A stretch of DNA of 64,000 nt, taken from Paralvinella palmiformis (Eukaryota > Annelida > Polychaeta > Terebellida > Alvinellidae). How positions within the stretch are numbered: position 1 is the first letter of the stretch; the number at the start of each line of letters is the position of its first letter. The notes beneath the pieces are model-generated. The model worked only from the letters and a program-made list of their open reading frames with translations. It did not search any database and was not told the DNA's origin. Where the stretch lies: assembly GCA_025642065.1 (NCBI GenBank), contig JAODUP010000030.1, positions 631,501 through 695,500 of the forward strand. The letters run 5' to 3'. The position numbers and the translations under genes were made by a program. Shown here in pieces: positions 12,701 to 23,589 of the stretch.

Positions 12701-15700
12701 AAAAATATCCCGTTTGTGTTACTTCCACGCCCACGGCTTATGCAACTATCGACACAACAATAATTCACCACGTTTTCATTGACCGGAAGTTTTCTTTTAG
12801 GTCAATGGCTAACGACAATAACACAGGGGAACACCAGTTAGCCACCATAAAGTGATTCCACCTGGTGAATGTATTTTTGCGAACATACAGACAAACACGA
12901 ACACGCGTTTTTACATGGATTTATTTATTCAACTTTTGTTCATCTAACTCTCGTTTATCTAACTTTTCTTTATCTAAATTTCGTTTATCTAACTTTTGCT
13001 TAATTACCCTTAAACAGCAAGTGGTCAAGTTCTCGTCGTCCTCAATATAGAACATTCGTATTTCAGGGAGATCGTCGAGATATTTTCTGGTCAACTGCCG
13101 AAAGTATCACCCCAGAACGGATGCCTATGTCCATTCCCGGGATCCAGTATCATCAGCCCACTTATTTGTACCTCACTACTTAGCTCGTACAAATCAGTTT
13201 TACGATTGGGTCAACATACCATAGTACCTGAGGCCATTAATGACAAACTAGCTCCTGGAGAAACGACATCGCCTACTGTTTGGTACAGTAAGGACAACAC
13301 AGACAGGCTTATCATTACATTTGAATTCACCATACCCTTTTTGGTTAGTAATTAAAGGTTGGTCAACCGCATCAATCTTTTTGTACATTGTTTTTAAAAA
13401 GTAGATCACACACAATTAAATATTTAGATTATTGTTCTCGGCATTTGTATTACTATTAAATTTCCTGCTGCCACTTCTGGTCTTATTACCATAACTACCA
13501 CTATGACTACCTACTAATACTACTACTATTTCAACAGCTACTTTTACTACTACTACTACTGCTACTGTTATTATTATTGTTGTTGTTCAATTATCACCAC
13601 AGATCGATAATTTGACTTACCAACTGCCTCCTAATAAAGCGGGTTTGTTTGCTAGAAACACTACCATCCAGCTGCGTGATTCGATCACTTTGCAATGGAA
13701 GACTATAGGGTATTTAGTAACTGGTAATTGTTCGCGTAATCAAGTAGGACGGCTGCAAGGGCTAAAACAACCATCCTGTGAAGTCGTAAACACGTAAGTA
13801 TAGAGTAACAACTCAACTACATTTTATTAGTACTCTCGAAGCTGTTTTAAAATCTTTTCCATTGCTCCAATGGAACATGTTCAGCGTTTACGACAAGATT
13901 GTTTGAGATGTTCCCCCCAAAACTAATAGCTCTGTATCTTTGGTAAACGTCGCCAACATCGAACAAAATACAGTGGCGGATCGGGAGGGGGGGGGGTGAG
14001 GGGCGGTCAGGATCACACCTCTCAGAGGGCCAGAACCTTACCCCCGTCTCTAGTAGGGATCCTCCATTTTTAAATGCAATATATCATTTGGCGGCATAAT
14101 AACTACTAGTAGTACTGCGAATTTGACATTCTTAAATATGAAGTATAATATGAAGTATAATTGTGATTCGTCTGTTAAATAATAACTTAGTAAATTTCCG
14201 AAGCTCGCTCTCAAACACTATTGCCCTACTACTCGCCACGAGAAACATAAAGGTTTGTGTAAGACACGCTGGGTTGAAATATATTCTTGTTTGAAAACAT
14301 TTGGTGAGCTTTATGAAGACGTGGTCGCTTGCCTTGATGATATGGTTAATGGTTAATCCGGATGTTTGTCCAGAGGTTAATGAAAGTCGTTAGAATTCGG
14401 ATACTGACACCAAGAGCACGGCTCATCGTATGAAAAGTAGTCTGCAGAGTTTTAGAGTTATTGTAAGCTTCACAGTATTAAAGAATAGTTTCGATTATTT
14501 CAAAGGTTTGTCAGCTAAACTCCAAAGAAGAGATATTGACGTCTTTGAGGCATACGCAATGATTTCCGATATCAAACCAGAAATTCAATGTTTGAGGGAT
14601 GAGATTGATGTAGAATTCCAGAGATTGTACGACGAAGCAAAGCAGCTGGCTTCATATATAGATACTGAAAAGGAAACGACAAGGGTTCCAATGGTTCAGT
14701 GTAATAGGTCGAATATACCTACTGACACACCGACCTCTTCTTTATTACGAGAGATCAATTGGCATTCCTTTTATTGATATCTTACTGCAACAGCTGCAGA
14801 ACCATTTCTCTGCAGACAACTGTTGGCCAGTGAGTCCTTTGCTCAGTTTAATACATCTTTAATTGTCAAACTTTGGGATGCCTCCCCCAGAGCAATTTGA
14901 ATCGTGGCATGACGACCTGCTAACTCCGAGGTAATTAGATAACGAGGTATCCAGATGGTTCAATATATGCCGATTTACCCCAACATTATAATTTTCCTGG
15001 TATTAGGATGTAATCTGCTTGCCACATCTGCCGAAGCAGAGCGTAGTTTCTCAAAACATTTTTAAAGAACAACCTAGACGTTTGTCACGGGCAGCCTTTT
15101 CCACTAACTGATGTAGATTTCTATGAGGTAATAAATATTTTAAACATTATTGTTTCTTTCTCATAAGTATGCAATTTGAAATAAATCGTCAGTCTGCTTA
15201 TTAAACATGGTATTTATACATTTGAATAATTCGGTTTTGTAGTGCTTCAGAAGACATCTAAGCATGATGTGATTTTCATTTTTCGTCCACTTCACCAACC
15301 CATCCCATCTAGCCATTTTAATAATAATATGTGAATAATATTTTAAATTTATATAGCGCCCTATTCAGATAGAAGCTGCTCTAAGGCGCTTTACAATTAT
15401 ATTTACAATATTATTATCCTTGATTCAGACCTGTTTCAACCCAGCACATATCTCAACTCCCAAGGGAGCATACATCACGTCCTGTCAGGTACTCATTTTT
15501 TATGTGGATGAGTGAACCAGTCGCCACGTGACAACATTGCAGCTCACGGATCCTCGAACCCGCGACCGTTCGGTTACGAGTCCTACGCTCTAACTAACTG
15601 CGCTATCACGGCTCGATTGTGTCTCGCATAATGGCTTCTAAACAATACGGGATCCGTCCCTGAAATATACCTGTTTTCCGAGGAGAAAAAACCCCACCAG

Positions 15701-16478
15701 GAGTTTAGTTTTTAAGCCTTACTTTGGCATTTTGTCATTCTGCTAGAAACGTTCCAATAAACGAGTGGCATCAGCTCGTTTTGGAAGCGAGAGATACCCA
15801 GTGTGTGGCTGGGTCTCTTTCTGCAGTTGTAGAAATTTCTGAAATGTGAACAACAGTCCACTCGTCATAAAATGGATATTCCAAACGCAATGATTCGTTC
15901 GGTATGACTTGAATGTTGAAAGTCCCAGAAAACTATCAGCAGCGAAATTAGAAAAAAAGAATCTCTTTATTCGTTAAACGTTAATACAATCGTTTCGTCT
16001 TGCAGGTTTACAAGCAAAGTATCTATTTACTTTCTGGATCGACGTTCCGGCCTGCTATATGAATGGGAAAGAATAAGGATACATCCGTTTATTTTTGACG
16101 CTTTTTCGGGATCTGCTATCCGATTTATACTAGACGATCACATGATTAAGACCAATCGTTTCTATGGGATTTCTGATATACAGGTTTTTGGATGGTGAGT
16201 ACAAAAAGCGAGATATTAAAATTGGCTAGATATATTATTGTCGCAAACAACCAGTAATTTATAGGTTATGTTTAATAAAAAAACAAAAACATACAGGTAT
16301 TTCTCGTTTATTATTGAAAATGTAGGCCAGTCAATGAGAGCTGTGATTGTTTTAATCCGGATACAAGTTGTAATATATTTAATGGTACCTGTCCTTGTCG
16401 ACCAGATGCCGGAGATCCTGAAGTTACACATTACACGTGTGTAAGTCGTTTGTCTATTATACACACATACATATATAC

Positions 16479-16562
<84 letters not shown>

Positions 16563-16693
16563 TAGTTGTATGTATATTTATATTTATAGAGGTAGGTCTC
16601 GAAGGATGTTTAGATATGTTGATGTTCTGTGCCTGTTGCCTCTCTATGTGTATCCTAAAACATACATACATACAGTACATACAGTACATACAG

Positions 16694-16730
<37 letters not shown>

Positions 16731-17354
16731 CTCACGCACATACGCACACATACACACACACACTTTATCTCTCTCTCTCTCTCTCTCTCACTAACTAGAT
16801 TAGATACACCAAATTAATATTTTAATTATACATGTATATTTAAAATGTTTAGTTTCCGTATATACGAAACGACAACAACACGGCTCTACCCGCTGTCTTT
16901 CCACCTTACGGACCCAGATCTGGGGGTACTCATGTCTACATCCTTGGGGGATTCTTTGGTACCGGAAATGACACATTCGGTGTAACTATTGGACACTCAC
17001 TATGTACTATATTAGAGAGGTATGTATACACTAACGCCAACTGAAACACTAAAGTCACCCAACATGGGAACGAATTACTCTTGATGAACTGATACGATTA
17101 ATCTAGTAACTAAGAAGTACATAAAGATGCTAATTGTTCTGTTGTTTCAGCTCTGAGAGAAGTATTCATTGTTTGACCAGTGAGACCGGAGATGTTCTAT
17201 ATACATCTTTACCTATAGCAGTTACTCTAACGTCGGGAAGAACTAACACAATAACTATAGTCACTGAGGAAACCTTCATGTTTAAAGAGGATCCCATTAT
17301 AGAAAGTATCGAGCCTCTAGACACATTCCTCAGGTAGATGGATATACAAGTTTT

Positions 17355-17397
<43 letters not shown>

Positions 17398-17967
17398 AAT
17401 GCAGATTTCATAGCTCACTTTTTGTTATGTTATTTTGAGTGCAGTTTACTTATGGACAACTTGCCAGACAAATACTTAACTGTTATCAATTTTATTTCTG
17501 AAGATTGTTTGATTTATTTTAAGTAAAGACTCAATCTGGCGAGATTTACGAAAAAAGGCGATGAATAGTCAGTAGTTTGATGTAACAGTTTAATTGATTA
17601 AGTTAGTATAGCTGCAACTAAAGATCCAACTGGACCAAGAGATTATTACGAACAATATTTATATGTTTTATATGTTATATGAAATTATATTTTTTGGAAA
17701 AAAATGTTCCTAGTTGGCAATAAGTTTTACGTGTTTAAATCTTTCTGGATACCAGAGGCGGTATTCGGCAGACAGTGATAGGACAGTATTTAGATTCCGT
17801 CTTCGTTCCAACTATGAACATCACCATTGTCTACACACAAAACAAAATATCGACGCTATACCCACAAAAGGCCGAGGTTAGTAACTTTATCCGTTTATTT
17901 TCGTTTGCAAAAGAGTCATTTGTCGCTGTAATTATGGAAATAGAAAAAACTATTCCGTCTAAATCCC

Positions 17968-18003
<36 letters not shown>

Positions 18004-21000
18004 TGAGCTCCGGTGGCCTAGCGGTTAAGTATCCGGCACTTGGTGCCAACGGTCACAGGTTCGAACTCTGTAAGAGGTTGAAACTTTTCCAGAGAATTAT
18101 TTAAAATAAAGAGGGACGTTGAAACCCCACTGAGGACGTAAAACACTCTGGCAGGGACCACCCTCATGGTATTTCAGCTCCATCTTTCCGTACTGCTCCC
18201 CTGTGAGTGGTGGGGGAGGAGGTTCCTCAACCGCTCCAACATAGAGGCTGTGCTGAATAAGCGACAGCCTGGGGATTCTCCCCGAACAACAAAACAAACA
18301 CATGCATCTACCAACACCCTCCAAACACGTAGATAATTACAACAACCCGATCAACCTTTACACAATGTTATTATTCGGCCTCTATAGATGTCTTTTGTTT
18401 AACACATTTCCAGATTTGTACGGTTGTCAACAGCACGCTGATGTACTGTCCTTCTCCGGCTATAGATAATCTTCCTCCGGATGAGCGAAAATTTCTATTT
18501 GACGACTCAAACAAGACATCTCGACGAAGAAGGTCCCTACAGTCCATCGACAGTGGGAGATGGAGGGAGAAACGGGAGCTAGAGTTTGGACTGATAAACA
18601 GGAACTACTTCGAGTTCTACGTCGGCTTTGGATTGGACGGCGTCAAACGATATCACAACGTCAGTGAGACGTTACCCGAGTATGGCACGATCAAAGTGTT
18701 CGAGAATCCTAGCATCTACAAGTGGGATGCGAATGGTAAAGATTTGGTGAGGACATTCGCTGCGTATAAAGGCGAAACATTCATCACGATCGAGGTACGC
18801 CATTCACTCGCCAAAAGTTAAGCCAAAGCGGGGGGGGGGGGGTATGGAATCTTGTGATTTGTTTGTAATAATAATAATAATAATAATATATGATATTTAT
18901 ATAGCGTCCTATTTTTTTCTTCTATAGGGTAAGAACCTGTTATACGGTTGTACTAGAGACGATTATAGAGTGACAATAGCAGATGAAATTTGCGTCGTAG
19001 ATACTTTGTATTCTAGTCAGTTACTCTGTTTACCTCCAAAGAAGAGGCCTAAACTTGGAACAATACATATAAATGGAGCACCACCAGTTAAGGTTTGTAC
19101 TAGATCTTTGAGCAGTTAGATCAATTCTAAACCAAATAATCGAAGTTTCTAAACACATCATGCCTATGAGAGATAACACTCTGAGCCTTGTTCTAGGTGA
19201 CTGTCGGTAACATCAATCAGTTGGTGGGCTTCCTTAAGTATCACGAAACTGCTTGGGACAATCCTTCTGTAAAGTCGGGTATCATCGCCTTGATCGTGAT
19301 CATCATTCTTCTTGCCATTGGTGTAGCCATTGCCATTTGGTGGATGAAGAAACGAAAACAAGCTTTGGCTGACAGAGAAACAGCTGAGAGCAATAAATAT
19401 AGTATGTATGGCTTGATCTCTATCAAATGGTCCCCCCCCCCTCTGTGTGTGTGTGTGCTTTAAATTATTCGTATTTACATTATTTCTTTGCGCTAGCATG
19501 TGATATTTATGCTATTTTGGATGTTCGCTTCATCAGGATGTAAACAACTTTAACAGAAGACAAATTACATTTTGACATTCCACAAATGATATCCGTCCGC
19601 CGATTTACCAATCGTCAGCCATTTGAATACTTTTATCTGTCAATCCCTCACATATGACAATAATATTATTTCCAGGTACCCCAAAAACTATTTGGTCTAC
19701 TTTACCCAATGACGTAAAAGCCGAAATAGAGCCCTATTTAAAGAACAGAGAATCGCTTAAACTCGGAAGAATTGTTGGTCAAGGTTGGTCTCTTCTTTTT
19801 CTTTGATGTTTCTGCATTTTCACAAAATAATATCCGTGACGTTTTGATATTTAAATCTAATATTACTGGATATACCAATAGGATATATTTAAACACTATT
19901 TCCTAATTATCCAAATGTGCACGTTTCAGGTCAGTTTGGCAAAGTCTACATCGGTCGCTATGAAGAACAATCAAGTCAACCAATTCTTGTTGCTGCCAAA
20001 ACGATAAAAGGTGAGATATCCAGATAAGGATATTTGTTCAGTTCTAAGGAAAAACTCTTGAAACTGTCTGGCATTACGACCTATGTTAATGTTGTTAACA
20101 CAGGACAAAATGCAGAAACGCAGGACAAATGTAGAAGCAGGGAAGCTACCGAGGCGAACACAGCGCCTGAATGGCAGCAGTAAATCAAATCAAAACTTAC
20201 TAAAACAAATTCTGCGCATGAGTGGCGAAAAATCAATACGAGAACATAAAAAGCGCACTCGATATACTTCGGTCCTTGCAAATCCGTGCAAAGTACAACG
20301 GAAATGTTACGAACTAACTAGGTACCGTTAATCACATTGTACGTTCAGTTCGGTACAGCCGGGTATGTGCTAAAATACGGGAAAATAAGGATAGATGATT
20401 GTTGAATGGTCCTCGGACATTTAGACTGACGTTTTTCCGTAACAGTTGTCATTATAACTCACATCTGACATTTTGTTATTTGGCAGATAAAGCCAGCTTT
20501 CCTGTAGTAAGGATTCTCTATTTTCCATAAAGGTGAAGACTTCACTTGTTCGCCTTTTACCCCCCGGAAACCACCCATACAATCCACTAACATCGTCAGC
20601 TGTCCGTTGAGTATTCTCTTTCTAGTTATCAGTTACAGGTCCATAACTGAGGCAATAATCCGTCATCGTCTGACATCAGGTACTCCACTTATGGCTGAGT
20701 AAACGAAATAACACTGGCCAGTTAGTGGATTCGAACCGAGGAGTTCCCAGTTCCTTGTGAATCGGGTTTGTCACTGAGCCATCTACAATGTTATACCGTG
20801 TGGCTGTTTTCTATTTCTTTAGATAGCGGTGTGAATGCCAAAGATCTGCTGGAATTTCTAGAAGAAGCTACGCTGATGAAGGATTTTCACCACGACAACG
20901 TTCTATATCTAGTTGGTGTGGTGCTACAGGAGGGCAAACCGTATGTCCTCTTACCACTGATGGAGAACGGGGATCTCAGGCAGTTCCTACTCAATCCGGC

Positions 21001-22854
21001 TAATGTGAGTCTATTAACGTTTTCCTCAACGGCTTCTGGCGCCGTTATGGGATCGTGTTCGTATTCGTGAATGTGACCTAACTGGTTACGCCAGAAGGGT
21101 GTATCGTCTTTCACTTCGATTCAATACCATTTAGCCTACCATGTGAACAAATGTGGCCACAAAACAGCGACATTTCACACTTTCAGAGTCCGTATTTTTC
21201 TATGATTTCCACTTTCAGACCTTCACGGTCGGTGATCTGCTAGAATTTGGTCTACAGGTGGCTCACGGCATGGAATATTTGGCGATGTTGAAGTTCGTTC
21301 ATCGAGACTTAGCAGCGAGAAATTGCATGTAGGTGAAATGCATAATAAAAATATAAGCTCTCTCTCTCTCTCTCTCTCTTCCCTCCACCATACATTATTT
21401 GACGCGAGTGTACTTCCTTAATAATGAGATTACCTTCTTTTCTTTAGTTTTACAATATTACTATTTACTCAGAAATCTGAAGAAAATAAATACATTAAAT
21501 TATTTTACGCTCCCCTGTTAACATATGATAGGGTAAGCAGAGATAGAATCATCAAAGTTGCCGATTTTGGCTTGACTCGTGACATATATAGCAACGAGTA
21601 TTACCGAGCTGAGAACAAGTCCCGCCCCCTACCGGTGAAGTGGATGGCACCGGAAGCTCTGGATGATTTCAAATTTACAACAAAAAGTGACGTGGTAAGC
21701 GATGATAAATCAGTCTATGAATAGGTTGAATATGCCAGATAAAAAATCTAAAACTGATTGTTGCGACTTTGCTTAATACTACATGATAACATGTGTGCGT
21801 CTGTGTGTGTTTTATTAAGTCGGCCCAAAATCGCTTTATTATTTAGCATTTGAATAAGTTGTAGGCCTATAGGGCAAATCGGCTTATGAGCCTATATATA
21901 TATATATATATATATATTTCCTGGTTTACCTAGTGGTCTTATGGTGTACTGTTGTGGGAGCTGTTGACTCGTGGAAAGAAACCATATGCTGACATAGACA
22001 GCTTTGGCATGAAGAATTATCTAAAACAAGGAAATCGGTTAGAAAGACCCGTAGTTGCTTCCGACGAAATGTAAGTAGCACGAGACAAAGAGTGATGTAA
22101 AGTGTGTGTGGGAGGGATGTCATATGTGTTATGGTACGTCTTTGTTGGGACATCTTTATTGACTGGCTATGTAAACGCATTGAGACGCCGATATTTTCTA
22201 ACTCCAACCTTTTCCAATCCCGACAGCTACGAGTTGATGACCCAGTGTTGGCAGATGAATCCGGAGAACAGACCACAGTTTTCCGATATTGTAAAAGAAC
22301 TCGGTGACATACTAAACGGAGCGCAGGCGACGGACCAGGACGCCGATATGTCGCTGGATAACGGCACCCCGCCAACAACAGTCGGTTACGAATTTCTGAA
22401 GAGGTCGGTTGACTACGGGACGGATAGAGAAGGGTACGATAAGCTACATCGGGCCGAGGGCTACCTCGATATGAATGGCGGAGTAGATTATGTCCAAGCT
22501 GCCGAGGAACTCGGCATCAAACTCGACCCGACGTCCAGTGGATATCTAGCTCCGATCGATCAACGGCTCGCCGACTCTAGGGAAAGGGAAAAGCCAATCC
22601 CAGCACCCAGAAATAAGAAAGGAGCCTCGCCCTATCCACCCAGATATGAAAATGTCGACGTCTTAAAGAAGCAACTCCGAGACGATGAAGAGACGCCGAT
22701 GGCTAACGCGGATCTGAAACACGAACAGGCTACAGATACCCTACAGACAGAAGACATCTGTTTGGTCGAGGTATCCGCTCCCGTTAATGATCAGTCAAAG
22801 AGCGGATCCCATTATCAAAATGTGCCCGATATAGAGAAGACGGAGGCTGTCTAA
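6897..22854 (+). CDS. MET-like receptor tyrosine kinase with usherin-like/Frizzled-CRD ectodomain (23 coding exons)
   Basis: Predicted single-pass receptor tyrosine kinase. Exons: 6897-7450, 7669-7834, 9577-9772, 9999-10244, 11191-11274, 11492-11555, 13067-13343, 13603-13793, 16006-16194, 16326-16440, 16853-17019, 17151-17333, 17756-17876, 18414-18794, 18928-19092, 19197-19401, 19676-19783, 19930-20010, 20823-21004, 21219-21328, 21532-21694, 21934-22070, 22227-22854. All junctions are GT..AG, and the lengths sum to 4713 nt (1570 residues plus stop) with no frame break. Order: signal peptide 1-22, LamG-like ~140-305 and 416-440 with a Frizzled CRD (306-415) inside it, laminin N-terminal ~441-655, laminin EGF 656-694, IPT domains ~700-1033, TM ~1062-1083, kinase ~1129-1395, tyrosine-rich tail. 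The start at 6897 opens a classic hydrophobic leader; a possible acceptor at 6855 suggests a 5' noncoding exon. The kinase resembles MET/RON. The ligand is unknown. Gene identity below family level is not assigned. Confidence 0.9.
7451..7491. repeat. (GT)n microsatellite at an RTK splice donor
   Basis: The donor GTATGT of RTK exon 1 is the first unit of a GT tract of about 40 bases, so the repeat begins at the splice site. Confidence 0.9.
7835..9147. other. RTK intron 2, 5' part
   Basis: No gene seen. Contains (ATT)n, oligo-G runs near 8041 and 8280, and a TG tract near 8367-8394. Confidence 0.5.
9148..9575 (+). mobile_element. 5'-truncated LINE (family 1), 3' end only
   Basis: The + strand encodes a worn version of the end of a non-LTR reverse transcriptase protein ([20 protein letters not shown], then [14 protein letters not shown]), colinear with the copy at 23600. 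Its 3' end GGCGCTATAGAAGTTTTGTA plus (ATT)n runs into the acceptor of RTK exon 3. Family resembles CR1/L2-type elements. Confidence 0.8.
9999..11274 (+). CDS. RTK exons 4-5: Frizzled-type cysteine-rich domain cassette
   Basis: Exons 9999-10244 and 11191-11274 encode about 110 residues with ten cysteines. The most diagnostic piece is [10 protein letters not shown] followed by SKPPCKKFC, then a further CPDIPWSC and NC; this is the spacing of the Frizzled CRD found in Frizzled, ROR and MuSK. In those proteins the domain binds Wnt lipid or related ligands; Wnt binding here is only inference. The cassette starts and ends in phase 1, so removing it keeps the frame and rejoins exon 3 to exon 6 in the middle of the LamG-like domain. 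Intron 4 begins with a (GT)n tract at about 10260-10316 soon after the donor. Confidence 0.8.
10781..11000. repeat. Possible diverged tRNA-derived SINE
   Basis: The piece GGCCACATGGGTAGAGTGCG resembles a tRNA A box and is followed by a GTTCGCGCCTC segment, but no second copy was seen in the window. Weak call. Similar weak SINE-like sequence lies at about 11690-11900. Confidence 0.3.
11492..16440 (+). CDS. RTK exons 6-10: end of LamG-like domain, laminin N-terminal-like domain, laminin EGF
   Basis: Exon 6 (11492-11555) supplies the last LamG strand, [17 protein letters not shown], and exon 7 continues [14 protein letters not shown], then CLCPFPG. This matches the usherin junction, where a LamG-like domain ends and a CRCPG motif opens the laminin N-terminal domain. 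Exons 7-9 hold the rest of that domain: [26 protein letters not shown] and finally [11 protein letters not shown]. Exon 10 (16326-16440) adds a short laminin-type EGF repeat with six cysteines (CDC ... [10 protein letters not shown] ... C). Only one EGF unit is seen, against many in laminins and usherin. The laminin N-terminal domain is diverged, and its usual first cysteine pattern is partly changed. Confidence 0.72.
12300..12815. mobile_element. hAT-type MITE (family F), copy 1
   Basis: Terminal inverted repeats CATTGACCTAAAAGAAAACT (from 12308) and its inverse ending at 12807. Flanked by GCTAACGC and GCTAACGA, an 8-bp target duplication with one mismatch. Eight-base duplications are typical of hAT transposons. 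No coding capacity. Lies in the RTK intron between exons 6 and 7. Confidence 0.85.
14230..15110 (+). pseudogene. hAT-family transposase relic (ZMYM1-like type)
   Basis: Inside an RTK intron. Pieces in order: [20 protein letters not shown] (14250-14310), the 115-residue open stretch 14430-14777 ([20 protein letters not shown]), then [20 protein letters not shown] with frame breaks, and finally LPHLPKQ beside an overlapping frame reading [12 protein letters not shown], the hAT dimerisation signature near 15030. Stops and frameshifts make it inactive. Transposase genes of this type catalyse cut-and-paste transposition. Confidence 0.75.
15316..15616 (-). repeat. tRNA-derived SINE, family A, full copy
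   Basis: Minus-strand head from 15616: GCCGTGATAGCGCAGTTAGT with B box GGTTCGAGGATCC. The 3' part is GCGCC...TATATAAATTT followed by an AT-rich tail. Full companion copy at 55012. Confidence 0.88.
16481..16558. repeat. (CA)n microsatellite, about 78 bases
   Basis: Pure CA run in RTK intron 10; further TA, CA and CT runs follow to 16790. Confidence 0.95.
16853..19092 (+). CDS. RTK exons 11-15: IPT/TIG domains with furin-type cleavage sites
   Basis: Three immunoglobulin-like IPT/TIG folds, as in the MET and plexin stalk. IPT1 (exons 11-12) has [17 protein letters not shown] and GHSLCTI. IPT2 (exons 12-14) opens with [20 protein letters not shown] across the exon 12/13 junction and continues to [11 protein letters not shown]3 (exons 14-15) has [26 protein letters not shown] and SSQLLCLPP. 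Exon 14 (18414-18794) also carries RRRR at residues 888-891 and REKR at 902-905, both fitting furin-type processing. MET is cut by furin too, but within its Sema domain, so this position differs. The number of IPT units could be three or four; boundaries are by eye. Confidence 0.82.
17358..17394. repeat. (AT)n microsatellite
   Basis: AT run of about 36 bases in the intron after RTK exon 12; another lies at 17969-18001 beside a SINE. Confidence 0.9.
18002..18303 (+). repeat. tRNA-derived SINE, family B, internally deleted copy
   Basis: Head GAGCTCCGGTGGCCTAGCGG with B box GGTTCGAACTC; about 60 bases present in the other copies after the tRNA part are missing. In the RTK intron before exon 14. 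Confidence 0.85.
18868..18915 (-). repeat. Fragment of SINE family A / LINE 3' tail
   Basis: (AAT)n followed by TATTTATATAGCGTCCTATT, the 3' terminus of family A. It lies 12 bases before the acceptor of RTK exon 15 and fills the intron upstream of it. Confidence 0.7.
19197..22854 (+). CDS. RTK exons 16-23: transmembrane helix, MET-like kinase and C-terminal docking tail
   Basis: Exon 16 encodes a helix of about 22 residues rich in Ile, Val and Ala, followed by the stop-transfer run KKRKQ. The kinase shows the glycine loop [11 protein letters not shown] (exons 17-18), catalytic Lys1161 in [16 protein letters not shown] with Asp1255, DFG at 1273-1275, and an activation loop ending NEYYRAEN whose paired tyrosines 1285/1286 sit where MET has its two activating tyrosines. 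[20 protein letters not shown] is also MET-like. All catalytic residues are present, so it should be active. The tail has YENV and YQNV, which fit the pY-x-N Grb2 SH2 motif, plus further tyrosines. The stop is at 22852-22854. Confidence 0.93.
20652..20790 (-). repeat. tRNA-derived SINE fragment (head region)
   Basis: Minus strand from 20788: GATGGCTCAGTGACAAACCC, a tRNA-like A box, then B box GGTTCGAATCC. Lies 33 bases upstream of RTK exon 19. Family unlike A, B or C. Not a tRNA gene: the arms do not pair cleanly. Confidence 0.55.
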
Positions 22855-23083
22855 CCGGTCTACCGGCAAATATCTAATACATAGGCTTATATTATAGTAA
22901 TCGGATCCTTTAGTCAATGTTGAGCCAATTGTATGAAAGGAATTGGGAGGGTTGTGACAATATTATTGTCAGTTATTGTATGTTAATGCATTTCTCGTAT
23001 ATGATGTAACAGTGTATTATATTTTTATAAAGTCCATGTTTATGTTGTTATTCAGCTATCTTATGTATATCGTATACAGAAAC

Positions 23084-23089
23084 AATAAA
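23084..23089 (+). terminator. Polyadenylation signal of the RTK gene
   Basis: AATAAA lies 230 bases after the RTK stop codon in AT-rich DNA; it gives a short 3' UTR. No competing AATAAA is seen closer to the stop. Confidence 0.6.
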
Positions 23090-23589
23090 GTCTGTAAGTG
23101 TTATCGCGTGATTCATTTATCTTAAATCATATTATTTTCGCTGCTGCTTCTATCATATTCGTGACCTTCACCGTATTCGTCGCCATATTTCTCTTTCAGT
23201 TACCAAAAACATTGCTACAGCACTCGCTACTAGTAGGCATGATTGAGTTTCTGCCGACAGTGTTTAATTTAATAGCCCAAGTCTGTATATGTCCTCTGAG
23301 CATTCTGTAACCAACTTTTCTGCCTTGACCACACCAAGTCAGTTTCGGAGTTTGCTGTGCACAAGTCCAAAGGTTAAAAACACTCTCTCATTTGAAGCAG
23401 AAGATCTTCAAAGATCAATCCTTTGATATAGGCTAGGAGGTAGATGCTAACAAAGCAGAACAACCAATGAAATAAGTATTTATTTGCCGATTTTGTTTCT
23501 CTGAAATTCTGCCATTTCTGCCAAAATAATGTCAGAAATCTATTTCTGCCCCGCCAGCAGAAACCTATTGCCAACCCTGCTAGTAGGCT

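Noticed and set aside
16216..16794. Open frames of 161 and 114 residues in both strands
   Set aside because: They are translations of (CA)n and (TA)n runs.
20083..20331. 82-residue plus-strand open frame in the kinase intron
   Set aside because: It lies between exons 18 and 19 with good splice sites on both sides, and has no kinase or other family motif.
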